Assembly: GCA_026770585.1 (NCBI GenBank)
Contig: MU647262.1
Location: 59,901 to 70,836 of the forward strand
Direction of reading: 5' to 3'
DNA from: Baffinella frigidus
Taxonomy: Eukaryota; Cryptophyceae; Cryptomonadales; Baffinellaceae
Length of the DNA stretch: 10,936 nucleotides
Position numbers and translations under genes: made by a program. This document shows, piece after piece, positions 1 through 5,601 of this stretch (position 1 is its first letter; the number at the start of each line of letters is the position of its first letter). The notes below the pieces were generated by a model. That model made no database searches, had not been told where the DNA came from, and worked only from the letters and a program-made list of their open reading frames with translations.

Positions 1-38
<38 letters not shown>

Positions 39-110
39 CTCGCTCCCTCTCTCTCTCTCTCTCTCTCGCTCTCGCTCTCGCTCCCTCTCTCTCTCGCTCT
101 CTCTCTCTTC
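1..110. repeat. CT microsatellite with CTCG interruptions
   Basis: Almost pure (CT)n broken by CTCGCT and CTCCCT steps, running from the first base to about 110. It may continue outside the window. Similar tracts lie at 6208-6480 and, as GA, at 9090-9182. Confidence 0.97.
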
Positions 111-112
111 TA

Positions 113-724
113 CCCTCCTTCCGCCATCACGCGTATTCCGGGATTGCGTAGGGTGCTGCCGTATGCGATACAGTAGGGTGGGAACATGCAACGCACCACG
201 CAGGACTGGAGGGGGGGGTATTCAAAAGTCATTTTTAATGGGAAAATTTCTCAAAAGTCAATTTTTAGCATGAAAACGGCTCCAAGAACGAGCAAACGGC
301 TCCAAGAACGAGCACGGAATACCCCACCCAAGGGGCTGGAGTGGTCACCGTGGCACTGTACTACGGTTACTGTCATGATTCGTTGCATGTTCATCTCGGA
401 AGATGACTGCATCAGTTCCTTTTCAATGGGAGGTTGCATAGGAGAAATTGCTTAGGGCGTAGTAAATTTAATTAGGCCTCCTAATTAACTGAAAACGCTA
501 ATTAGGGAACTGATTCATTTATCGTTCGAGATGAATATGCCCGGGGTGCTTGCGTGTTGGTGGTGCAGGCTGGGAATGGCGCACCGTTTGGGGAACTGCT
601 GATGTGCGCCAGCTGGGGGCTGATCAGGGGTGTTCTAGATCAGGATGCACACGTTGGCGCTCGGTGGCGTACGGCTGGAGCGTATGCACACGTAGGTCAT
701 GCACATGCAGGCCGCTCTGAGTGA
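113..724. other. non-coding stretch with small repeats
   Basis: No gene is supported. It contains a direct repeat of TCAAAAGTCATTTTTA (223-238 and, with one extra A, 251-267), a perfect tandem duplication of a 20-bp unit (AAACGGCTCCAAGAACGAGC, 274-293 and 294-313), and an AT-rich palindrome, TTAATTAGG-CCT-CCTAATTAA (468-488). An open frame without a start codon covers 506-721; its 71-residue translation has ordinary composition but I do not recognise it, and a frame of that length is expected by chance. Confidence 0.6.
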
Positions 725-902
725 TAGAGCGTTTGCGGTAATTGTTGTCCGTTTCGGACGTGCGGTTTTCCGGTTTTCCGGTTTTCATTTGTACCAGAAG
801 TGTCCATTTAAAATGTTTTACGGCCTTAACAACATTTTAAAAAACCGGAAAACCAGGAAACCGTACGTCCAAAATGGACAACAATTACCGCAAACGCTCT
901 AG
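725..902. mobile_element. MITE-like element, TA-flanked, GAGCGTTTGCGG termini
   Basis: The two ends are a perfect 24-bp inverted repeat starting GAGCGTTTGCGG (727-750 against 877-900), each bordered by TA. The inverted homology continues inward for about 20 more bases with a few mismatches (GGACGTGCGGTTTT against AAACCGTACGTCC). The middle has a smaller dyad, TTAAAATGTT/AACATTTTAA. There is no coding capacity. Size, long termini and the TA border fit a non-autonomous DNA transposon of Tc1/mariner type, but the superfamily is inference. This is the only copy in the window. Confidence 0.8.
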
Positions 903-989
903 TTGCACCGCTGAACAGATGTCCGGCTATGGCGGGATTCGAATCAAGCACAAACGTCCTAAAGAAGAGCCCCGTGTGGCAGGGTGGAA

Positions 990-1344
990 GCGTCGGCTGT
1001 CAGCGGTCTTACTCTCGGACGCTCAATCCTCTCCAAACTTTGAAACTCGTGATGACAGTAGGCCGAGGGATCCTAGGACCAAAATGACCGTAGGTCCAGG
1101 GATCCTAGGACCAAAAGCCTAGGACCTCCTACCGTACGCCGAGACTTTTTGGTCCTAGGATCCCTCGGCCTACGGTAGCATCATGATGGCGTGCAGCATC
1201 ATGATGACGTGTGCAGCATATCTCCAAGCAAAATGATCACTGTGCGCTCGCCAACGAGCGCCAACGTGTGCGCTCGGTGGCGTCCGGACACGGCGGCGCC
1301 CCTGAACCCTGAACCCTGAGAGTAAGACCGCTGACAGCCGACGC
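990..1344. repeat. nested inverted repeats
   Basis: Outer arms are a perfect 27-bp inverted repeat beginning GCGTCGGCTGTCAGC (990-1016 against 1318-1344). Inside lies another perfect 27-bp inverted repeat beginning GTAGGCCGAGGGATCC (1058-1084 against 1147-1173). A third, variant copy of the inner arm is at 1091-1117. The inner unit carries CCTAGGACC and CTACCGTA, the same words found in the element cores further right. CATCATGATG occurs twice at 1179-1207. It could be one element inserted in another; no clear target duplication was seen. Confidence 0.75.
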
Positions 1345-1619
1345 GCCGTGCCCCAACAGGGCACGACATGCCCCCTCCAACTCGGAGCCAAAGCCAAAGT
1401 TGGCTAAAGCCAAGAGCCAAACGTGTTGAGTAAAAAAATGAAGATTGACGCATCCCGAATCTCCCGCTTTTCGGGGATCTGCCGCCAGAGAAAAGTCAAC
1501 TGCGTATCGAATTTTCGGATTCTTCCCCAAAAGTGGCCGACCCGTGGTACAAATCTTAGAAAGGTCTTAGAAACCTCCCCGGAGACTCCACCGTCTGGCG
1601 TGTGGTAGCGGGGTTAACT
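1345..1619. other. unassigned intergenic sequence
   Basis: I see no gene, RNA or strong repeat here. Short open frames on both strands overlap the neighbouring inverted repeat and have no coding character. Confidence 0.5.
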
Positions 1620-1713
1620 CCCCCCCCCCCCTAGGGCCACCATAGGGCCCTAGGCATGAGCCTACTGTAGGGTCCTAGGGGGGGGCGGTTTCTTATGAGC
1701 GAGGTACCCCTGT
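1620..1713 (+). mobile_element. ACAGGGG-family element, copy a, left end missing
   Basis: A C12 run leads into CTAGGGCCACCATAGGG, CCTAGGCATG, CCTACTGTAGGG and CCTAGGGGGGG, then the right terminus GCGGTTTCTTATGAGC followed by GAGGTACCCCTGT. It matches the right part of the complete copy at 2377-2548. The left terminus expected before the C run is absent, so the copy is truncated or was replaced. Confidence 0.75.
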
Positions 1714-1805
1714 GGCGGGGGATTTGGGCGTGGGTTGAAGGTGGGCTGGGAATCAGGGTCGGTTGAGGGACGCCGCACTGTGTCCGTTCAACAAACGTGA
1801 GCTGA

Positions 1806-1906
1806 GGCCGCAGAGGCCAAGGCCCGACGCACACGCGAGACCAAAGATGCCGTGCATTCGTCAGCCACCGAGGCTCGTCACCTGTCCGACCGAGGCTCAC
1901 AACAAA
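1806..1906 (+). repeat. dispersed repeat, copy 1 of 3
   Basis: About 100 bp ending in ACCGAGGCTCGTCACCTGTC and CGACCGAGGCTCACA. It is related along its length to 5836-5937, and its last part to 6873-6910. On the minus strand each copy reads as a similar short peptide around SLG-TG, but frames do not continue, so this is treated as a DNA repeat, possibly the relic of a longer element. A palindrome, GTTGTTG-T-CAACAAC, follows at 1950-1964. Confidence 0.6.
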
Positions 1907-1967
1907 CGAGTCTGGCCTGATGATGTTTGTAGAGAAAGTAGAGGGAGAGGTTGTTGTCAACAACCGA

Positions 1968-2043
1968 CCCTACAGTAGGCCCATGCCTAGGGCCCTACGG
2001 TGGTCCTAAGGGGGGGGCAGTTTCGTATGAGCGAGGTACCCCT
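1968..2043 (-). mobile_element. ACAGGGG-family element, copy b, truncated
   Basis: CCCTACAGTAGG, CATGCCTAGGGCCCTA, CGGTGGTCCTAAGG and then AGTTTCGTATGAGCGAGG with TACCCCT. Relative to copies a and c the core is inverted while the visible terminus points the same way. This is what insertion in the opposite orientation gives, as complete copy e (5938-6056) shows. The other terminus is missing on the left. Confidence 0.7.
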
Positions 2044-2077
2044 TTACGACCGCGACATCTGTGGCGCATGGTCCCCA

Positions 2078-2182
2078 TACCCCTTAAGTGGCCAGTCGGC
2101 TCCTACGCCCTACCGTAGGGCCCTAGGACCTGCCTAGGACCTCTTGGCCGTCAAATTTGACGGCCTGGCCACTTGAGGGATA
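2078..2182 (+). mobile_element. TATCCC-family MITE, copy 1 (subtype B)
   Basis: 105 bp. The terminus TACCCCTTAAGTGGCC is matched by an inverted GGCCACTTGAGGGATA. Shared left half: CCCTACCGTAGGGCCC then CCTAGGACCTGCCTAGG. The right half is of subtype B, with the perfect 20-bp palindrome GGCCGTCAAATTTGACGGCC at 2146-2165. TA is present at both borders. Non-coding. Confidence 0.85.
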
Positions 2183-2251
2183 CGAACCTCGATTTCTCGA
2201 ATCTGGGCCCCAAAACCTCGATTTCTTAAAACAAGGCGAAAGGTCGACGTG

Positions 2252-2365
2252 TTCCGGGCCGCGCCCCCCAAATCTGAAACCACGTTGGTGAAGCAACTTT
2301 TAATTATGTTTCACAAATGCGGTCTCAGATTTTTGGGGGCACGAAAGATTCGTGGCCCGGAAGAT
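2252..2365. repeat. fold-back repeat
   Basis: The left arm (TTCCGGGCCGCGC, then CCCCCAAATCTGAAACC) pairs with a right arm at about 2331-2365 (GGTCTCAGATTTTTGGGGG ... GGCCCGGAA). The right arm holds an extra mini-hairpin, CACGAA-AGA-TTCGTG, near 2340-2354. Just upstream, CCTCGATTTCT occurs twice (2187-2226). The borders are uncertain and no flanking duplication was recognised. Confidence 0.6.
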
Positions 2366-2376
2366 GTGGGGGTGTT

Positions 2377-2548
2377 ACAGGGGTACCTCGCTCATAAGAA
2401 ACCGCACCCCCCATAGGACCACGCCAGGACCCTAGGCATGGTCCTACTGTAGGGTGACCCTACTAGGGTCACCCTAGGCATGGTCCTACTGTAGGACCCT
2501 ACTAGGGTCCTAGGGGGGGGCGGTTTCTTATGAGCGAGGTACCCCTGT
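2377..2548 (+). mobile_element. ACAGGGG-family element, copy c, complete
   Basis: Both termini are present as a near-perfect inverted repeat of about 28 bp: ACAGGGGTACCTCGCTCATA on the left and TATGAGCGAGGTACCCCTGT on the right, continuing inward into AAGAAACCGC/GCGGTTTCTT. The interior contains an internal duplication: CCTAGGCATGGTCCTACTG occurs twice (starting 2425 and 2473), separated by GGGTGACCCTACTAGGGTCA. Left flank TA, right flank TC, so a TA duplication is not perfect here. Non-coding. Confidence 0.85.
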
Positions 2549-2690
2549 CCTTTAGGTCCTTTAGGTTTTAATTTTTCCCAACATAGCCCAACGACACGCC
2601 GTTCCGTAGAAGAGAGCCCAACGACACGCCGTTCCGCAGAAGAGAGCTCTCTTCTACGGAACGGCGTGTCGTTGGGCTATGTTGGGAGAA
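2549..2690. repeat. R3-related large palindrome
   Basis: It begins TCCTTTAGGTCCTTTAGG and AACATAGCCCAACG, the same opening as the R3 repeat at 9240-9350. A 30-bp unit starting CCCAACGACACGCCGTTCCG occurs at 2587-2616 and 2617-2646 in direct order, then inverted at 2647-2676, with no spacer at the GAGAGCTCTC centre. The inverted arm continues as CTATGTTGGG, so outer arms of about 45 bp also match. The uninterrupted AACATAGCCC here is an empty site for MITE copy 2. Confidence 0.85.
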
Positions 2691-2708
2691 ATTAATTATT
2701 ATTCCTCC

Positions 2709-2733
2709 GCTTTATGAGCGAGGTACCCCTGTA
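2709..2733 (+). mobile_element. isolated ACAGGGG-family terminus
   Basis: GCTTTATGAGCGAGG then TACCCCTGTA matches the right terminus of the ACAGGGG family, but there is no family core immediately to its left; the R3-related palindrome is there instead. It is either a solo end left by deletion or the far end of a composite that includes 2377-2548. Confidence 0.65.
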
Positions 2734-2736
2734 GAG

Positions 2737-2844
2737 AGCGGGATTCAGCCGTGCGCGACCACGACAAACCTCTTTGAGGACCACCACGCCAGAGCCTTGG
2801 AAGGGGTCGCCATAAGTCAATTCCTCCTCATGGCAGTCCTTTAG
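2737..2844 (+). pseudogene. protein-like open fragment, possible gene relic
   Basis: A 35-residue open stretch without a start codon, from the terminus at 2733 to TAG at 2842-2844. The translation includes NLFEDHHARALEGVAISQFL, which has ordinary protein composition; the other frames stop early. R3 with MITE copy 2 separates it from another protein-like fragment at 3036-3215. The two could be parts of one gene interrupted by R3 (a GT at 2836 and an AG at 3049-3050 would join them in frame), but this is speculative and the family is not recognised. Confidence 0.2.
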
Positions 2845-3039
2845 ATCTTAATTTCGCCCAACATATCCCTTAAGTGGCGGACGAGCGATTAATCGCCCTA
2901 ACTCGCCCTAGACAGGTCCTAGGGCCCTACCGTAGGGCGTATGAACCTACTCGCCACTTAAGGGATAGCCCAACGCCACGCCCTTCCGTAGAAAGCACTG
3001 CAGAGAAAGCATTTTTGCTTTCGGATCGCGTTTAGCTCT
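2837..3039 (+). repeat. R3 repeat, interrupted by MITE copy 2
   Basis: TCCTTTAGATCTTAATTTCG and CCCAACATA, then the MITE, then GCCCAACGCCACGCCC, TTCCGTAGAA and a 40-bp block at 3000-3039 beginning GCAGAGAAAGCATTTTTGC. That block is identical to 9311-9350. Without the MITE, the repeat follows the uninterrupted copy at 9240-9350 along its whole length. It contains a small hairpin, AAAGCA-TTTT-TGCTTT. Confidence 0.85.
2864..2967 (-). mobile_element. TATCCC-family MITE, copy 2 (subtype A)
   Basis: 104 bp including the TA borders. Termini are TATCCCTTAAGTGGCG and CGCCACTTAAGGGATA. The core reads in the reverse sense to copy 1. A perfect 12-bp palindrome, GCGATTAATCGC, lies at 2885-2896. The element sits in R3: flanks CCCAACA-TA and TA-GCCCAACG fuse to exactly the uninterrupted CCCAACATAGCCCAACG present at 2578-2592. 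This supports insertion at TA with duplication of TA. Confidence 0.92.
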
Positions 3040-3215
3040 CCAGTGCAGAGGCTCGTGAAGAGGGGATACAGGGTGGTTCTGCTGGGGTGTTTGAGTGGTT
3101 TTCAAAAGTCAACAACCGCTTTCAGACGCAGTTTGAAAAAATCAACACCCTCCTGCACTCTGGCGTGGAAGGGGAGGGAGAGAGAGACATGTGGGGAGAG
3201 TGGGATCAAGGGTAG
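3036..3215 (+). pseudogene. protein-like open fragment, possible exon or gene relic
   Basis: A 59-codon open frame without ATG at its start, bounded by TAG at 3033-3035 and 3213-3215. The central part (residues 18-43, including FEWFSKVNNRFQTQFEKIN) looks like an amphipathic helix and the tail is Glu/Gly/Trp-rich. The overlapping frame from GTG 3043 gives a Lys/Ser-rich, less protein-like product. AG acceptor-like sites lie just upstream (for example GTGCAG ending 3048) and a GTAGAG donor-like site at 3212, so it may be an internal exon. I do not recognise the family, and a frame of this length can occur by chance. Confidence 0.3.
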
Positions 3216-3570
3216 AGTTGAGGACAAGGGAGAAACAATAAGCCCTGTGGAGTCAGTGTGGACCCTCCTTTAGGTCCAATTTTAAATTCGGAGCGCGTCG
3301 TGAAGATGTGACTGTGACCGTCGCATTTATTTAAAAAGAAAAAAAGAAAATGATGACGGCATGATGTAGACGTGATCAATTTGCTTGGAGATGTCCACAC
3401 CTGTTAGCTCTCGCAAAGGTCAAACTGGTTTAAACCCGACTGAAACCCCCGCCGTTTCGCGTCAGCTTTTTTAAAAAATGTACCCTTCTCGTAGTAAAAA
3501 TATTATTACTACCCCCGTGAAGAGAAGGCTGACATTCGATCAGATTTTAGTTGTTCGAACTTAAGAACCC
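3216..3570. other. intergenic region upstream of the 3705 gene
   Basis: No gene is seen. CCTCCTTTAGGTCC at 3266-3279 resembles the R3/R4 ends. A purine tract (AAAAAGAAAAAAAGAAAA) lies near 3333-3350. The main structure is the multi-stem dyad at 3461-3533, listed separately. Confidence 0.5.
3461..3533. repeat. multi-arm dyad, cruciform potential
   Basis: Three nested stems share one axis: GTCAG (3461-3465) with CTGAC (3529-3533), CCTTCTC (3484-3490) with GAGAAGG (3522-3528), and GTAGTAA (3491-3497) with TTACTAC (3506-3512), with loop AAATATTA. An AT-rich hairpin tip on a GC-containing stem could extrude or act as a protein site. It lies about 170 bp before the ATG of the 3705 gene. Confidence 0.6.
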
Positions 3571-3704
3571 ATTGGATATTGGGTTGTTCGCTTGCCGTTC
3601 TCGCCTCTTATCTCTCCCAAAGTGTCTCCTCTCAACGATACGTCGAGATCGGGTTGTTCTCTTGCCGTTCTTGAAGATACACGTCGCTTGGGGCTGCCGG
3701 CGTG
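3571..3704 (+). promoter_or_regulatory. possible promoter and 5' leader of the 3705 gene
   Basis: Two inverse CCAAT words (ATTGG) lie 7 bp apart at 3571-3582. A 23-bp imperfect direct repeat beginning GGGTTGTTC occurs at 3581-3603 and 3652-3674. An in-frame TGA at 3672-3674 closes the reading frame upstream of the gene. There is no TATA box. Promoter function is inference from position. Confidence 0.25.
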
Positions 3705-4553
3705 ATGGCGCGCTTCTTTCCGCACAGCATCACCTCCCCATGGTGGTCCTGTGCCAGCGCCTCCTCAACCCCGCAGAACGGCAGCGCGGCATCGTCCTCA
3801 CAGAACGCCAGCGCCTCCGCGTCCCCACAGAGCGACGCCAGCGCCAGGACGAACCCTGCCGCGTTGGCGCGCCTCGACGCCATCGCGCGCGAGCGCGACC
3901 TCGCGGTGATACGAACGAGCGTAGAGAAAGCCCACCGCCTCCTCCATGATTCCCTTACTACAGCCTTCCCGGGCGAACACACCCGTCGCATCCATATGCG
4001 CGGCACGGGCAACCCACGGTCGTCGCTTCCCCGCAAGCCCGAGGCCTCCACGCCCCTTCTGCCAGGCGATCACGAGGGTTTGACGCGATGCGTGTCGCTC
4101 CCCGAAAAGCACGAGCCCTTCACGCCCCTTCGCGAGTCCTCAACGCGACGCTTGTCACTTGACGAAGAAGAGGGGGGTTCCTCCCCGCCATCCGGGAGCC
4201 CCTCCCATGACGACCATCACGAGACCTGCACGTCCCTCCCCGCCATCCGCTGCGCCTCCTCCTCCCCCGCCGCCGCGCTGCGCCCCAAGTCCGAGCTGCC
4301 TCACGACATGCTCATGCTGCCGTCCAGGGTCGCGCGAACCCAGGCGACTTACATGGCCCTCAACCTCCTCCCGGACATCCGCAAACAACCCCCTCCGAAA
4401 CCCGCCCCTCCCAAGCCCGCTGCCAAACGGCGCATAACCGTGCCGGCGTTCAGAACCGTAAGAGGGGCGTTCAGAACCCCGAAAGAGGTCCCCCTTCCGC
4501 AAGGACTCCGAAGCGAACTCGAGCTTCAACTTCCGTGGGTCCATCTGATCTGA
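3705..4553 (+). CDS. Ser/Pro-rich protein of unknown function
   Basis: A 282-residue frame whose codons end mostly in G or C, like the SAR1 gene and unlike the surrounding DNA; this is the main reason to believe it. The start is ATG 3705, with G at -3 and +4; an upstream in-frame TGA at 3672 and a preceding GTG at 3702 leave little room for extension. In order: a Ser/Ala/Gln-rich tract (residues 15-47), a likely helix (51-88, charged and leucine-rich), two imperfect repeats 24 residues apart (SLPRKPEASTPL at 107-118, SLPEKHEPFTPL at 131-142) with a weak third near 151, an acidic patch (153-156), a Ser/Pro-rich region with a His/Asp cluster (168-173), a proline-rich basic segment (227-243, PxxP words), and two AFRT motifs (248-258). 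No signal peptide, membrane span or catalytic motif is visible. It is probably largely disordered, perhaps a scaffold or phosphorylation target (inference). It could also be one exon of a longer gene. Confidence 0.6.
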   Translation: MARFFPHSITSPWWSCASASSTPQNGSAASSSQNASASASPQSDASARTNPAALARLDAIARERDLAVIRTSVEKAHRLLHDSLTTAFPGEHTRRIHMRGTGNPRSSLPRKPEASTPLLPGDHEGLTRCVSLPEKHEPFTPLRESSTRRLSLDEEEGGSSPPSGSPSHDDHHETCTSLPAIRCASSSPAAALRPKSELPHDMLMLPSRVARTQATYMALNLLPDIRKQPPPKPAPPKPAAKRRITVPAFRTVRGAFRTPKEVPLPQGLRSELELQLPWVHLI

Positions 4554-4582
4554 GGCGTTCGCCACACGAGCCGGCGTCGGTC

Positions 4583-4759
4583 GCCCGTGCATCCCTAGGA
4601 CGGTTTTGGGATGTCTATCCCTCAAGTGGCGGACGGGCGACGGGCGAATATTCGCCCTAACTCGCCCTAGGCAGGTCCTAGGGCCCTACCGTAGGGTGTA
4701 TGAGCCTACTCGCCACCTAAGGGATAAAGGTGCCCAGTTCCCGCCGAGGGCGAACGGTG
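4583..4759 (+). repeat. segmental direct repeat, copy 1, interrupted by MITE copy 3
   Basis: CCCGTGCATCCCTAGGACGG and TTTTGGGATGTC, then the MITE, then GTTCCCGCCGAGGGCGAACGGTG. The same segment without the MITE is at 4967-5037. The two copies bracket ACAGGGG copy d, so a unit of roughly 70 bp plus that element appears to have been duplicated. Confidence 0.8.
4616..4726 (-). mobile_element. TATCCC-family MITE, copy 3 (subtype A)
   Basis: 111 bp, the longest copy. Termini are TATCCCTCAAGTGGCG and CGCCACCTAAGGGATA. A perfect 16-bp palindrome, GGGCGAATATTCGCCC, lies at 4642-4657, preceded by a short CGGGCGA duplication that explains the extra length. The core runs in the same sense as copy 2. 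TA at both borders. Confidence 0.9.
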
Positions 4760-4963
4760 CCTCTCAAGAAAGCGCCCCCCCCCTAGGACCACCATAGGAC
4801 CCTAGGCATGGTCCTACTATCCCTTAAGTGGCGAGTAGGCTCATACGCCCTACGGTAGGGCCCTAGGACCTGCCTAGGGTGAGTTAGGGCAAATATTCGC
4901 CCGTCCGCCACTTAAGGGATAGGGTCCTTGGGGGAGGCGCTTTCCTATGCGCGAGGTACCCCG
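4754..4963 (+). mobile_element. ACAGGGG-family element, copy d, carrying a nested MITE
   Basis: A diverged left terminus (GGTGCCTCTCAAGAAAGCGC) is followed by a C run, CTAGGACCACCATAGGACCC and TAGGCATGGTCCTAC. The TATCCC MITE copy 4 then interrupts it, and the element resumes as GGGTCCTTGGGGGAGG, CGCTTTCCTATGCGCGAGG and TACCCC. Left and right parts align to opposite halves of copies c and e, so this was one element before the MITE arrived. Confidence 0.8.
4818..4921 (+). mobile_element. TATCCC-family MITE, copy 4 (subtype A), nested
   Basis: 104 bp. Termini are TATCCCTTAAGTGGCG and CGCCACTTAAGGGATA, with a perfect match between the arms. The palindrome at 4887-4902 (GGGCAAATATTCGCCC) has one mismatch. 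Flanks GTCCTAC-TA and TA-GGGTCC would rejoin as CCTACTAGGGTCC, a word that exists uninterrupted at 2499-2511 in ACAGGGG copy c. This again fits a TA target duplication and shows that the MITE moved after the ACAGGGG element. Confidence 0.92.
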
Positions 4964-4966
4964 GTA

Positions 4967-5037
4967 GCCCGTGCAACCCCAGGACGGTTTTGGGATGTCT
5001 GTCAGGGTGTCCGGTTCCCGCCGAGGGCGAACGGTGG
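4967..5037 (+). repeat. segmental direct repeat, copy 2, uninterrupted
   Basis: CCCGTGCAACCCCAGGACGG, TTTTGGGATGTCTGTCAGGG and GTTCCCGCCGAGGGCGAACGGTG. It is the MITE-free counterpart of 4583-4759. The sequence at the junction (GATGTCTGTCAGGG) is not a clean TA site, so either the target differed or this copy has drifted. The remaining sequence to 5213 holds no recognised feature. Confidence 0.8.
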
Positions 5038-5213
5038 GTAGTTAGTTTATTCGTGATCACTTTTCACAAGCTTGATCGCTTTTCAGAAGCGTGCGTCAGT
5101 ACCTGTTCGCAGGACTTAATAAAAGAGGTTTTAAAACAAACAAACAAGCAAGCACGCAAATTTTCGCCAAACGGCGAACGCGGCGTGATCTGAAAGGAAG
5201 CATGGCCTTTCTA

Positions 5214-5262
5214 CATAACCTGTTCTGGCGTCAGCCTATGGTGGGAGTTAAAAGAACCTCAA
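5214..5262 (+). repeat. R4 repeat arm
   Basis: GTTCTGGCGTCAGCCTATGG, GGGAGTT and AAGAACCTCAAGGACCTA match the right arm of the complete R4 unit at 7250-7384. The inverted partner is at 5529-5580, and the R6 element lies between them. Confidence 0.65.
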
Positions 5263-5289
5263 GGACCTAAAAATTACGAACTCGGCCTT

Positions 5290-5450
5290 CCACACAGCGG
5301 GCTACGAAGAGATTTTCGGCCCAAATAGGGCCACCTTTCCATTACCTTATCCGTAGGATCCCCCCTATGTCCCTACGGGTTGCCTACCGTAGGGTCCTAG
5401 GTCTTATCGCTTAGGGGTTATTCGAAATCTCTTCGAAGTCCGCTGTGTGG
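5290..5450. mobile_element. inverted-repeat element R6 with shared core
   Basis: Arms of 26 bp beginning CCACACAGCGG (5290-5315 against 5425-5450) match at 24 of 26 positions. The interior includes GCCTACCGTAGGGTCCTAGG (5382-5401), the core words of the TATCCC and ACAGGGG families, although these termini are unrelated to theirs. About 161 bp, single copy here, no clear flanking duplication. Confidence 0.65.
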
Positions 5451-5528
5451 TACCACCGCCCTCGTACACCTCACTCCTTGACGAGGAAAGGCGCTGAGAC
5501 GCAGCGAAAGTGCACCCACCTACGACCG

Positions 5529-5580
5529 TTAGGTCCTGTATGTTCTCTTCACTTCCACCGTAGGCGGACACTGGAACTCC
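5529..5580 (-). repeat. R4 repeat arm, inverted
   Basis: TTAGGTCCTGTATGTTCTC and CCACCGTAGGCGGACACTGG then AAC is the inverted counterpart of 5214-5262. Confidence 0.6.
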
Positions 5581-5601
5581 CACCATGGGGGGTGCTCCCA
5601 C

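Noticed and set aside
928-950. GGATTCGAATC, resembling a tRNA T-loop
   Set aside because: The bases on either side do not form a T-stem, and no acceptor, D or anticodon arms could be found.
1237-1530. 97-codon minus-strand frame
   Set aside because: It overlaps the nested inverted repeat, has no supportive codon bias, and is not recognised.
3501-3509. TATTATTAC, resembling the nonanucleotide of circular Rep-encoding single-stranded DNA virus origins
   Set aside because: The word overlaps the stem and is not displayed in the loop, no Rep gene is nearby, and AT-rich words like this occur by chance.
3632-4625. Several minus-strand and off-frame open frames overlapping the 3705 gene (for example 4155-4625 minus)
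   Set aside because: Codon pattern is best in the plus frame from 3705; the others are open because of the GC-rich third positions of that gene.
4606-5193. Two short frames both starting MGCLS (4606 and 4990)
   Set aside because: The similarity is due to the duplicated DNA segment at 4583 and 4967, and one frame runs through a MITE; no coding evidence.
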